Assembly: GCF_029983815.1 (NCBI RefSeq)
Contig: NZ_JASBYU010000008.1
Coordinates: 14,884 to 78,883, forward strand
Reading direction: 5' to 3'
Length of the DNA stretch: 64,000 nucleotides
Source of the DNA: Lagierella sp.
Lineage (GTDB): Bacteria > Bacillota > Clostridia > Tissierellales > Peptoniphilaceae
Every line of letters starts with the position of its first letter. The stretch's first letter is position 1. The notes below the pieces were generated by a model. The model was not told the DNA's origin, made no database searches, and saw nothing but the letters and a program-made list of their open reading frames with translations. Shown one piece after another: positions 7,468 to 16,488 of the stretch. Both the position numbers and the translations under genes were made by a program.

Positions 7468-8856
7468 TTATTTAGGTTCCAACATATGGAATGGATCCAA
7501 TATGTCGTCTAATTTATCTTCATCTAATAATTTTTGATGTTCCAATAGACTTCTTACTGTAACTCCAGTCTTTAAGGCTTCTTTTGCTATAGTTGCAGAT
7601 TTTTCATATCCAATATATGGATTTGCTGCAGTTATTAAGCCTATGGAGTTATTTACATGTCTTCTACAGTTTTCTTCATTTGCCTTTAAGTCTTTAATTG
7701 CGTTTATTCTAAAGGTGTTGATACCATTGGTTAAAGTTTCAATGGATTCTATAAGATTGTAGAAGATAACTGGTTCAAAGGCGTTAAGTTCCAATTGACC
7801 GCCTTCACAAGCCATAGCAATGGTCATATCATTTCCAATTACATTAAAGGAAATTTGATTTACAACTTCTGGAATAACCGGGTTAATCTTACCAGGCATA
7901 ATGGAAGATCCATTTTGTTTAGCTGGTAAAAATATCTCGCTAAGACCAGTTCTTGGCCCAGAGTTCATAAGTCTTAAGTCATTTGCCATCTTTGATAGGT
8001 TGACTGCCAAAGCCTTAAGATTTCCAGATACTATGGTGTAACAGTCTAGGTTTTGCGTTCCATCCACCAAGTCTTCGCTAGCCCTTAGATTTAAGTCGCA
8101 TACCCTGTCAAGCTCTATAACGATATTGTCGATATAGGCCTTAGATGCGTTTATTCCTGTACCTATGGCAGTTGCTCCCATATTTACAGATTCCATTTCT
8201 TCGATGGAATACTTTAGTCTTTTAATATCTCTTTTTATTCCACAGGCATAGGCTTGAAATTCCTTGCCAAGGGTTGTAGGAACTGCATCTTCCAATTGGG
8301 TTCTTCCCATTTTGATTACATCTTTAAATTCGATTGCCTTGACCATAAGGTCCTTGTATAGTTCATTTAATTCAACTTCTAAAAGTTTCAAAAGTTTAAT
8401 AATGGTTATTTTACCTGCAGTTGGGAATACGTCATTGGTAGATTGGCTTAGGTTTACATGATCATTGGGATGAACGATTACATAATTTCCCTTGATATTG
8501 CCCAACTTTTCCAAAGCTATATTGGCAATGACTTCATTTGCGTTCATATTTGCAGAAGTTCCAGCACCGCCTTGAATAGGATCTACTATAAACTGGTCAT
8601 GGAATTTTCCATCGATTATATCGTCACAGGCTTCAATTATGGCATTGCCCACTTCTTCCTTTAAAGCTCCAGTCTTTATATTTGTTATGGCACAGGCCTT
8701 TTTAACTTCTGCTAGGGACTGGATAATCAAAGGGTGCATCTTTCTTCCAGTGATGTTGAAATTGTTTTTTCCCCTAAGTGATTGTACCCCGTAATAGGCG
8801 TCCTTTGGTATCTCCAATTGTCCTACGGAGTCAAATTCTATTCTATAATCTTCCAT
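7468..8856 (-). CDS. aspA: Aspartate ammonia-lyase (aspartase)
   Basis: Aspartase interconverts L-aspartate with fumarate and ammonia. It belongs to the aspartase/fumarase superfamily and acts as a cytoplasmic tetramer. The 462-residue length is typical. Visible motifs are GGAGTSANMNANEV (about 97-110), STNDVFPTA (139-147), and the flexible catalytic loop GSSIMPGKINP (316-326) holding the base Ser318. The N-terminal DSVGQLEIPKDAYYGVQ favours aspartase over fumarase. A GGAGGAAG site lies before the start. It is divergent from a LysR-type gene across 149 bases, the usual arrangement for local LysR control. In an anaerobe it would feed fumarate metabolism or aspartate catabolism. Confidence 0.93.
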   Translation of the reverse strand: MEDYRIEFDSVGQLEIPKDAYYGVQSLRGKNNFNITGRKMHPLIIQSLAEVKKACAITNIKTGALKEEVGNAIIEACDDIIDGKFHDQFIVDPIQGGAGTSANMNANEVIANIALEKLGNIKGNYVIVHPNDHVNLSQSTNDVFPTAGKITIIKLLKLLEVELNELYKDLMVKAIEFKDVIKMGRTQLEDAVPTTLGKEFQAYACGIKRDIKRLKYSIEEMESVNMGATAIGTGINASKAYIDNIVIELDRVCDLNLRASEDLVDGTQNLDCYTIVSGNLKALAVNLSKMANDLRLMNSGPRTGLSEIFLPAKQNGSSIMPGKINPVIPEVVNQISFNVIGNDMTIAMACEGGQLELNAFEPVIFYNLIESIETLTNGINTFRINAIKDLKANEENCRRHVNNSIGLITAANPYIGYEKSATIAKEALKTGVTVRSLLEHQKLLDEDKLDDILDPFHMLEPK

Positions 8857-9005
8857 TTCTTCCTCCTCGAAGGCTCTTTCTATATGCTTTAAAATTTTAC
8901 ATTTTACAAAGGTATTAAATTTCTTCCCCTTGATTATATTATATGATTAGATTACTATAGAATAAAATACAAATATCGGTATGAAAGTATAGGTGGAGGG
9001 TTATA

Positions 9006-9956
9006 ATGTTCAATGCAAACAGATATGTATATGAAGTTTACAAAGAGAGGAGCTTTTCAAAGGCGGCAAAAAATCTCTATATTTCTCAGCCTTCACTAAG
9101 TGGAACTATAAAGAGGCTGGAAGAGGAGATAGGATATGAGATTTTTGATAGGTCTACAAAGCCCATTGGAATCACGGATATTGGACTAAAGTATATTAAA
9201 ACCATAGAAAAAATCCTTACATTAGAACAGCATTTTACACAATATGTAAATGATGTGGAGGATTTAAAGGCGGGAAATATCTCTGTTGGAGGTACTCATC
9301 AATACACATCCTATATGTTACCTCCAATCCTTTCAAAGTTTATGGAGAAATATCCCAATATCAATATCGACATTATAGAAGCCAAATCCTCCTCTTTAAG
9401 AAATTATCTTATTGAAGGAAGAATCGATATTGCAATAGACAACTATCCATATGACGAGGAAGGCTATTATAGACAATTTCAAAGCAAGGACAGTATCTTA
9501 TTGGCTGTACCTAGAAGTTTTTTATGTAATCAGGATTTAGAAAAATATCGTTTAAGCTATTATGATATCTACTCTGAAAGGTTTAAAGAAAGTGAAATTC
9601 CATATCTTCCTTTAAGTGTATTTAAAGAGGAAAAATTTATTCTGTTAAAAGAGGGAAATGACACCAGGACCAGAAGTGATAAAAAGTTTTTAAACGAGGG
9701 CTTTAAACCTAAAGTAATCTTGGAGCTGGAACAGCAGATAACCGCCTACAATTTAACTGCCTATGGAATTGGCATTTCCTTTATTTCAGATTATCTAATT
9801 AGCAATGTTGGAGAGAATAAAAATATCTACTATTATAAATTAGATGACTATGAAAATGATAGGGATATCTGTTTTTACTATCCAAAGAATAAATATATCA
9901 CTAAGGCTCAAAGAGAGTTTTTAAAAATTGCGAAAGAGGTGCAAAATGGAAGATAG
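9006..9956 (+). CDS. LysR-family transcriptional regulator
   Basis: A 316-residue LTTR. The N-terminal winged helix-turn-helix (about 1-60) carries the recognition pattern KAAKNLYISQPSLSGTIKRLEEEIG. The effector-binding domain with its periplasmic-binding-protein fold begins near residue 88 (ISVGGTHQYTSYMLPPIL). It is divergent from aspA and may regulate it. It overlaps the following FdhD-like gene by 11 bases, so the two are translationally coupled and probably share a signal. GGAGGG precedes the ATG. The ligand is unknown. Confidence 0.88.
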   Translation: MFNANRYVYEVYKERSFSKAAKNLYISQPSLSGTIKRLEEEIGYEIFDRSTKPIGITDIGLKYIKTIEKILTLEQHFTQYVNDVEDLKAGNISVGGTHQYTSYMLPPILSKFMEKYPNINIDIIEAKSSSLRNYLIEGRIDIAIDNYPYDEEGYYRQFQSKDSILLAVPRSFLCNQDLEKYRLSYYDIYSERFKESEIPYLPLSVFKEEKFILLKEGNDTRTRSDKKFLNEGFKPKVILELEQQITAYNLTAYGIGISFISDYLISNVGENKNIYYYKLDDYENDRDICFYYPKNKYITKAQREFLKIAKEVQNGR

Positions 9957-10650
9957 GACGTTAAAATATGAAGTTTTAACCTATAATGATGGAAATTGTA
10001 GTAGGGGAATAGAAAATGTAGTGGAGGAAGTTAATACGAAGGTAATAGTCAATGGAAAGAAGACTTTCAATCTTACAAGCTCCCCCTTTAACATAGAGGA
10101 GTTGGTAATTGGAAATATGTGGATGAGAAATCTTCTGGATAAAAAGGAAGATATTAAAACCATAAAGTATACCAAGGGTCTGATTGAGGTGGAATTAAAC
10201 ATTTTACTTAGAGAGGAAGAAAGAAAATATAGGGTTGTAAAGTCGGACTTGACTTTGGCAAAGAAACAAGTTCCAATCTTGATGAAAGAACTACAAGATA
10301 GGGCCAATCTCTTTTCAAGGACCGGAGGTGTTCATAATGCTGCCATTTCCGACGGGCAAAGGCTATTGGTCTTTATGGAGGACATAGGAAGGCATAACAC
10401 TGTAGACAAATTGATGGGTTACTGTATTTTAAATGATATTAGCTTAGAGGATAAGATAATGGTCTTTTCTGGACGAATCCCCTTTGAAATCATCAACAAG
10501 CTTTCAAAGATGAACGTCCCAATCTTTATATCCAAGTCGGCTCCTACAAGTCTTGGAGTGGAGATGGCTAGAAAATATAACATCACCCTATGTGGCTTTA
10601 CAAGGGGTGAAAGATACCATATCTATTCTGATGATGGTAGAATCCTGTAA
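9946..10650 (+). CDS. FdhD-family protein lacking the catalytic cysteines
   Basis: FdhD proteins are sulfurtransferases that move sulfur from IscS to the molybdenum or tungsten cofactor of formate dehydrogenase. This 234-residue homologue keeps the family motifs TGGVHNAA (126-133), DIGRHNTVDK (146-155), SGR (175-177), SAPTSL (198-203) and GFTRGER (217-223). The conserved CxxC loop expected near 90-110 is absent: that stretch has no cysteine, and the only cysteines are at 18, 160 and 216. The ATG at 9946 has an AAAGAGGTG site and overlaps the LysR stop. No formate dehydrogenase lies in the window. It is either a non-sulfurtransferase cofactor-binding paralogue or a regulator. Confidence 0.82.
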   Translation: MEDRTLKYEVLTYNDGNCSRGIENVVEEVNTKVIVNGKKTFNLTSSPFNIEELVIGNMWMRNLLDKKEDIKTIKYTKGLIEVELNILLREEERKYRVVKSDLTLAKKQVPILMKELQDRANLFSRTGGVHNAAISDGQRLLVFMEDIGRHNTVDKLMGYCILNDISLEDKIMVFSGRIPFEIINKLSKMNVPIFISKSAPTSLGVEMARKYNITLCGFTRGERYHIYSDDGRIL

Positions 10651-10695
10651 AGTTTGGGTATAAGTTTAACTATATAATGATTGAGGGGTGAGGTA

Positions 10696-12459
10696 TTGAA
10701 GAGACTTGTTAAATTTTTACGGCCAGTTGACTGGCTTTTTATTTCTATAAATATAATTCTAATTTTCGTAAGGGTCTATTTAGAGCTTCGAATCCCGGAT
10801 TTTATGGAAGATATTACTGAAATACTCCAAAGTCGTGGAGGCTTTTCACAGATTGCACATATTGGCTTTTACATGTTGCTATGTGCTTTTTTAGTGTTGA
10901 TATTTGCCTTTGTTTGTGGCTATCTAGTATCTCGAGTTGGGGCAGGTTTTTCCCAAAGAATTCGTAGGGCTGTATTTGAGAAGGTAAACAGTCTATCTGA
11001 AAGGGAAGTTAATTACTTTTCCACCGATAGTTTGATTACAAGGTCTACAAATGATGTAATTCAAGTGCAGAATCTGCTTATTATGGGGACTCAGCTAATG
11101 GTTAGAGCGCCTGTAATGGCTGTGATGGCACTTTGGAAGATTATGGGTAAAAACGGTGTTTGGACCGCTTTGACCTTTGGTGGTGTACTAACCATAGTTT
11201 TGGTAGTTGTGGTAATTTCAAGACTATCCATACCTAAGTTTAAAAAGGTTCAAAAGTTAATCGATAAAATCAATAGGGTTACAAGGGAAGGACTGGAAGG
11301 TATAAGAGAAGTAAGGGCCTTTAACGGTCAAAGTTTTCAAGAGAGTAAATTTGATAAGGCCAATAGGGACCTTATGAACAATCAGATGTTTACAGGAAGG
11401 GCTATGGAAATTTTAAATCCTGTGATGCGTTCCATGGTAAATATCATAAGTCTTGCCATATATTGGACGGGAGCTTCTATTATCCTTGGAGCTGCAAGGC
11501 CAGAAAGGCTTGAAATCTTTAGTGACATGGTAGTATTTAGCTCCTATGCTATGCAGGTGATAGTATCCTTTATGATGCTTTCTTTTATATTCATAATGAT
11601 GCCTAGGGTAATGGTGTCAGTACAGAGGATTAGGGAACTTTTAGAAACTGAAAGTTCCATAGTGGAAGGAAATGTGACCGAAGCTAAAACTGAGATCGGT
11701 AAGGTTGAATTTGATAATGTGAGTTTTTCTTACTATGAGAGTAGAGAACCGGTGTTAAAAAATGTATCCTTTACTATAGATCCAGGGCAAACCCTGGGGA
11801 TAATTGGTCCGACGGGTTCTGGTAAATCTACAATCGCAAGGCTTATACTACGCCTCTATGATCCAAATCAGGGCGTGATAAGAGTAAATGATATAGATAT
11901 AAAGAAGTACAAGCTTGAAAGTCTATATGATTATATTTCCTTTATCTCCCAAAAGGCGCTTCTTCTTTCCGGAACGGTTAAGACCAACTTGGGTTTTGGT
12001 CAAGAAAATTCCAATACCAACGAAGAATTGTTGAAGGCCTTGGAGGTGTCCCAAGCTCTGGACTTTATAGATGAGGATAAAAATGGATTGATGGCTAGTG
12101 TATCTCAAGGTGGAACTAATTTCTCCGGTGGACAAAAGCAGAGGTTGTCCATAGCAAGGGGTTTAGTAAAAAATGGAAAAATTATGATTTTTGATGACTC
12201 CTTTTCTGCACTGGATCTACAGACTGACAAAGCTTTGAGAAATGCCCTTGATGACTATGCCAAGGACAACACTAAGATTGTAATCAGTCAACGGATAGGT
12301 TCCATTATGAATGCTGATAAAATCCTAGTCTTAGAAGAAGGGGAAGTTAGAGGTTGTGGAACCCATGAATCACTGATGAAATCCTGTCCACTCTATAAGG
12401 AAATTGCAAGTACTCAACTTTCAATAGAAGATGAAAGGGGGTTAGAGAATGCGAGGTAG
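10696..12459 (+). CDS. ABC exporter half-transporter, degenerate-site subunit
   Basis: This is a fused membrane plus ATPase half-transporter, with six helices across about 15-310 and an NBD from about 340. Walker A (GPTGSGKST) and the signature (FSGGQKQ) are normal. After Walker B the catalytic Glu is Asp (IMIFDDSFSALD), and the switch His is Gln (VISQRIGS). This pattern marks the non-catalytic site of heterodimeric exporters such as BmrCD or TM287/288. A TTG start at 10696 is preferred because the GGGGTGAG site is four to five bases upstream; a TTG at 10681 has none. It overlaps its partner gene by 11 bases. The substrate is unknown. Confidence 0.88.
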   Translation: MKRLVKFLRPVDWLFISINIILIFVRVYLELRIPDFMEDITEILQSRGGFSQIAHIGFYMLLCAFLVLIFAFVCGYLVSRVGAGFSQRIRRAVFEKVNSLSEREVNYFSTDSLITRSTNDVIQVQNLLIMGTQLMVRAPVMAVMALWKIMGKNGVWTALTFGGVLTIVLVVVVISRLSIPKFKKVQKLIDKINRVTREGLEGIREVRAFNGQSFQESKFDKANRDLMNNQMFTGRAMEILNPVMRSMVNIISLAIYWTGASIILGAARPERLEIFSDMVVFSSYAMQVIVSFMMLSFIFIMMPRVMVSVQRIRELLETESSIVEGNVTEAKTEIGKVEFDNVSFSYYESREPVLKNVSFTIDPGQTLGIIGPTGSGKSTIARLILRLYDPNQGVIRVNDIDIKKYKLESLYDYISFISQKALLLSGTVKTNLGFGQENSNTNEELLKALEVSQALDFIDEDKNGLMASVSQGGTNFSGGQKQRLSIARGLVKNGKIMIFDDSFSALDLQTDKALRNALDDYAKDNTKIVISQRIGSIMNADKILVLEEGEVRGCGTHESLMKSCPLYKEIASTQLSIEDERGLENAR

Positions 12460-14242
12460 AAGAGCTGGAGGAAAAAAACACAAAGACAAGCCTAAAAACT
12501 TTTTAAAGGCTTGGAAGATGCTCCTTAAAGAATTTAAAGACTATAAAGGAGCGACTATCATAGCTTTAATCCTTTCTTTTATAGCTAACTTGCTATTTTT
12601 AATGACTCCTAAAAGGTTAGGAGATATAGCAAATGAGATAAAAAATGCTATTACTGGAACCATAGACTATGGCTATATTCAGTCTGTGGCTTTGAATATG
12701 ATAATTTTACTTCTAATTGGGGCGGTTCTACTATATGCTCAAGAGTATATTATAGTTACAGTAGTGCAAAAACTGTCCATGGACCTTAGAAATGATATCT
12801 CCCAGAAGATAAATAGGATTCCCTTAAGGTTTTTTGATAATAACAGTACTGGGGATATTTTAAGTAGGGTCACCAATGATGTGGATTTAATTTCCCAAAC
12901 CCTATATATGGGAATGAGTTCTTTTATTGGCTCTATAACCTCCCTGGTGGGTTCTTTATATATGATGATTACGACAAATTTAATATTGACAGGGGCGGCT
13001 GTCGGTTCTACCTTAATAGGATTTGTCATAATGTTTATCATTATGGGACTTTCACAAAAGTACTTCTTTGAACAGCAATCTACATTGGGGGAGCTGAACG
13101 GTTACATTGAAGAGGCGTTTAAAGCCCATCCTCTAGTGAAGACTTACAATGCAAAAAATGAAGTTACAGATAAGTTTAACAATATAAATGAAAGGCTCTT
13201 TAATTCTGCATGGAAGGCGGAGTTTTTATCCAGATTTATGCATCCTGTAATGAACTTTATAGGAAACTTTGGATACGTTGCAATTGCAATAATTGGAGCC
13301 ATGCTAGTAAGTAGAAATGTAATATCCTTTGGGATAATCGTCTCCTTTATGATGTATATTAGACAATTTACACATCCCCTTACAAACCTAGCCCAAATAG
13401 CTACCACAATGCAAGGTGCAGCTGCAGCTGGGGAAAGGGTCTATGAGTTTTTAAGAGAGGAAGAATTGGAAGACGAATCCGATAAAGAATCTATTCTAAA
13501 CCCTAAAGAGGTACGGGGAGAAGTGGAATTTGAACATGTTTCCTTTGGATACAACCCAGGAAAATGTATTATAAATGATTTTTCCGTAGATGTAAAAGGT
13601 GGCCAAAAGGTTGCCATAGTAGGTCCTACGGGAGCAGGTAAGACCACTTTGGTCAATCTATTGATGAAATTTTACAATATCGATAAGGGAAGAATACGAA
13701 TAGATGGTGTCGATATAGATGATTTGACTAGAAAAAATGTGGCAGAATTATTTTGTATGGTACTACAGGACACTTGGATTTTTGAAGGTACGGTCTATGA
13801 AAATATTGCTTACAATTCGGGGAAGAGCAAAGATGAAGTCATAGAAATAGCAAAATCCATTGGACTGCACCATTTTATCCAAGCTCTTTCAGACGGGTAT
13901 GATACGGTTTTAAATACTAAGGTGTCCATATCCCAGGGACAAAGACAGCTTATTACCATAGCTAGAGCCATGGCAAAGGATGCACCTATGTTGATACTGG
14001 ATGAAGCTACAAGTTCTGTAGATACTAGGACGGAACTTGTGATACAACGGGCAATGGACAAGCTTATGAAGGGTAAGACATCCTTTGTAATCGCCCATAG
14101 GATATCCACCATTGTCAATGCTGATAGGATTTTAGTTTTAGACGAAGGGGACATTATAGAAAGTGGAACCCATGATGAACTTATTTCAAAGAAGGGCTTC
14201 TACTACAATCTATACAATAGTCAATTTGAAGAGGCAGTTTAA
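12449..14242 (+). CDS. ABC exporter half-transporter, catalytic subunit
   Basis: This is the partner of the preceding gene, 597 residues long. Six membrane helices (about 35-330) are followed by an NBD with Walker A GPTGAGKTT, signature ISQGQRQ, Walker B ending in LILDEATSSVD with the catalytic Glu, and the switch His in VIAHR. It supplies the intact Walker B Glu and His, while its partner supplies the canonical LSGGQ-like signature, so together they form one full ATPase site. The start ATG lies within the last codons of the upstream gene. A basic N-terminus precedes helix 1. A terminator follows at 14271. Confidence 0.9.
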   Translation: MRGRRAGGKKHKDKPKNFLKAWKMLLKEFKDYKGATIIALILSFIANLLFLMTPKRLGDIANEIKNAITGTIDYGYIQSVALNMIILLLIGAVLLYAQEYIIVTVVQKLSMDLRNDISQKINRIPLRFFDNNSTGDILSRVTNDVDLISQTLYMGMSSFIGSITSLVGSLYMMITTNLILTGAAVGSTLIGFVIMFIIMGLSQKYFFEQQSTLGELNGYIEEAFKAHPLVKTYNAKNEVTDKFNNINERLFNSAWKAEFLSRFMHPVMNFIGNFGYVAIAIIGAMLVSRNVISFGIIVSFMMYIRQFTHPLTNLAQIATTMQGAAAAGERVYEFLREEELEDESDKESILNPKEVRGEVEFEHVSFGYNPGKCIINDFSVDVKGGQKVAIVGPTGAGKTTLVNLLMKFYNIDKGRIRIDGVDIDDLTRKNVAELFCMVLQDTWIFEGTVYENIAYNSGKSKDEVIEIAKSIGLHHFIQALSDGYDTVLNTKVSISQGQRQLITIARAMAKDAPMLILDEATSSVDTRTELVIQRAMDKLMKGKTSFVIAHRISTIVNADRILVLDEGDIIESGTHDELISKKGFYYNLYNSQFEEAV

Positions 14243-14270
14243 CTCGTCTCTAATATGAAGATATGATTTA

Positions 14271-14328
14271 AAAACTTAGCTCTATAGTAGGTATTTATTT
14301 GCATCTGACTTGGTAGCTAAGTTTTTTT
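14271..14328 (+). terminator. Terminator of the ABC exporter operon
   Basis: AAAACTTAGCT (14271-14281) pairs perfectly with AGCTAAGTTTT (14315-14325), followed by T residues. Confidence 0.8.
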
Positions 14329-14429
14329 ATTTATTCAAATTGGGTTTACTATAATTTAAACTCTACCTATATTTGCATATCAGCTTCTATGTTTTGGGTA
14401 TGTATTAGATATAATCTGGAGGGGATATT

Positions 14430-16097
14430 ATGAAAATTAAATTTTTAGGAGCGGCAAGGGAAGTTACCGGCTCAAATTACTTAATTGAAACCAAGAATGA
14501 GAAGTTTCTAGTGGATTGTGGAATGTTTCAAGGAAAGAAGGAATTGGAGGAACTGAACAAGGAAGACTTTGCCTTCAATCCTACTGAAATCGACTTTATG
14601 ATTTTAACCCATGCCCATATCGACCATAGTGGAAGGATTCCTCTACTTTATAAAAGAGGATTTAACAACCCTATTTTTGCTACAAAGCCTACGGTTGACC
14701 TATGTGACATAATGTTACAGGACAGTGCTAAGATTCAGGAGTCAGATGTAGAGTGGGCTAATAAAAAGAGGCAAAGGGCAGGTCGAAAATTACTTACTCC
14801 GCTATATAATGTAAATGATGCAAAAAATGTAATGAAGAATTTTCAAGGATGTTATTATAATGACATCATGAAGATAAACGACAATGTTTCTGTTAGATTT
14901 TCTGATGCAGGGCATATTCTTGGTTCATCGGTTTTGGAAATTTGGATAAAAGAGGATGAAAAGACAACAAAGCTTGCCTTTTCAGGAGATTTGGGAATGC
15001 CAAATAAACCTATTTTAAAAAATCCTGAGTTTATTGAAAAGGCGGACTATGTAATAGTGGAGTCCACTTATGGGGATAAGGTGCATCCAAAATATGAGTA
15101 TTCCGTTCAAAGACTGGTAGAGATTATAGACAAGGTTTCTGCCAGGGGTGGTTCTGTGATCATACCTTCCTTTGCAGTGGGAAGAACCCAGGAATTGATT
15201 TACGATTTAAATAGCTATTATGATTATAATAAGGACATAGCCTATCACAATAGGGTTCCTATATATGTGGATTCACCCCTTGGTGTAAGGGCAACGGAAG
15301 CGTTTTTAAAAAATTCTTTCTTCTTTAACGACAAGACTAAGGACTTAATAAGAAGTGGAGATAATGTGTTTGAATTTGAAAATCTTCGTTATGTGTCTTC
15401 TGTTGAAGAGTCCATTGGTTTGAATAAGGTTAGGTTCCCAAGGGTTATAATATCCTCTTCGGGAATGGCTACGGCCGGTAGGATTAGACATCATTTAAAA
15501 CACAATCTTTGGGATGAGAGAAATGCAGTGGTGTTTGTAGGTTATCAGGCAGAGGGCTCCCTTGGAAGACTTTTACTTGACGGATTAAAAGAAGTGAAGA
15601 TCCTAGGAGAAGAAATCAAAGTCAACGCGGAGATTTACGACTTAGATGGATTTTCTGGCCATGCGGACAAGGATATGTTATTTGACTGGATGAAAAACTT
15701 TAAAAATAGTCCAAAGGTGTTTATAGTCCATGGTGAGGGAGAAGTTCAAAATATCTTCAAGAATGAATTGGAGGAGAAACTAGGACTACAATGTACGATT
15801 CCAAACCTTGGTGAGGAGTTTGAACTACAGCCGGGAGAAACGACTGTGGACATGGCATATGAAAATGTTGAAAAATCCTTTGAGATTGAATCGGAAGTGG
15901 ACAATCTTATTAAAAATCTCAAAAACATTAAAAACAGGGATTTTAAAGAGGACTTAAAGGATATATCTAATGACCAATATTCTGAGATGAGAAGAAAAAT
16001 CTACAATATAAGAAATGAGATTATGAGTATCTACAATGATATCTCGTCAGAAAATGAATCTAAGAAATTAAAACAAAATTCTACAGATGCCAAGTAG
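14430..16097 (+). CDS. Beta-CASP metallo-beta-lactamase-fold ribonuclease (CPSF-like)
   Basis: The 555-residue protein carries the zinc motif HAHIDH (His61, His63, Asp65, His66), SDAGHILGSS, SGDLGMP, a beta-CASP insert with FAVGRTQE and SSSGMATAGRI, and the last ligand in FSGHADKDM. These mark the CPSF73-like (YsxH/TTHA0252-type) nucleases that cut or trim RNA. From about residue 470 there is an extra C-terminal tail of some 85 residues, charged and probably helical, not part of the core fold. GGAGGGG precedes the ATG. It is monocistronic, between two terminators. Confidence 0.88.
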   Translation: MKIKFLGAAREVTGSNYLIETKNEKFLVDCGMFQGKKELEELNKEDFAFNPTEIDFMILTHAHIDHSGRIPLLYKRGFNNPIFATKPTVDLCDIMLQDSAKIQESDVEWANKKRQRAGRKLLTPLYNVNDAKNVMKNFQGCYYNDIMKINDNVSVRFSDAGHILGSSVLEIWIKEDEKTTKLAFSGDLGMPNKPILKNPEFIEKADYVIVESTYGDKVHPKYEYSVQRLVEIIDKVSARGGSVIIPSFAVGRTQELIYDLNSYYDYNKDIAYHNRVPIYVDSPLGVRATEAFLKNSFFFNDKTKDLIRSGDNVFEFENLRYVSSVEESIGLNKVRFPRVIISSSGMATAGRIRHHLKHNLWDERNAVVFVGYQAEGSLGRLLLDGLKEVKILGEEIKVNAEIYDLDGFSGHADKDMLFDWMKNFKNSPKVFIVHGEGEVQNIFKNELEEKLGLQCTIPNLGEEFELQPGETTVDMAYENVEKSFEIESEVDNLIKNLKNIKNRDFKEDLKDISNDQYSEMRRKIYNIRNEIMSIYNDISSENESKKLKQNSTDAK

Positions 16098-16164
16098 CTA
16101 TACTTTATCCTTTGGAAGATAAGCTTTAATTACTGAAGAATAATATAGTAGAATAGCAAATTTT

Positions 16165-16212
16165 ATCAAGAACCTACCAAATGTCCTAATGTGGTTAAGG
16201 TTCTTGATTTTT
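16165..16212 (+). terminator. Terminator after the beta-CASP nuclease gene
   Basis: ATCAAGAACCT (16165-16175) pairs perfectly with AGGTTCTTGAT (16198-16208), followed by T residues. Confidence 0.85.
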
Positions 16213-16488
16213 TAATAATATCCAAATGAACCTTAAAAAAGCGAATGGTGTTCTATTCTTTACATATATTTTAAGTGATTTTTTCCAGATTTAAGAAAAG
16301 GGTATTATAATTCTATTACATATCCAAATGGATTTCTTAAGTTTTATATTAATCTAACTATTAATTGAAGAACCTGGTCTTTTATTGTTTGATTATGAAA
16401 ATTTTATTCTTGATAATTTCGAATTAACAGATATGGGTATAATAGATTAAAAGTATACTTTTCTTTAAAGTCAAGGGAGGGTTTAAAA
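16213..16488 (+). promoter_or_regulatory. Glycogen operon upstream region with a TATAAT box
   Basis: A TATAAT at 16438-16443 lies about 45 bases before glgB. No -35 box is found at 16-18 bases; the nearest candidate, TTGATA at 16410, is 22 bases away. This may therefore be an activator-dependent promoter. No gene, known riboswitch or clear repeat was seen in the rest. Confidence 0.35.

Noticed and set aside
13810..14154. Long minus-strand frames inside the ABC exporter genes
   Set aside because: They are antisense shadows of conserved NBD coding sequence, with no ribosome sites.
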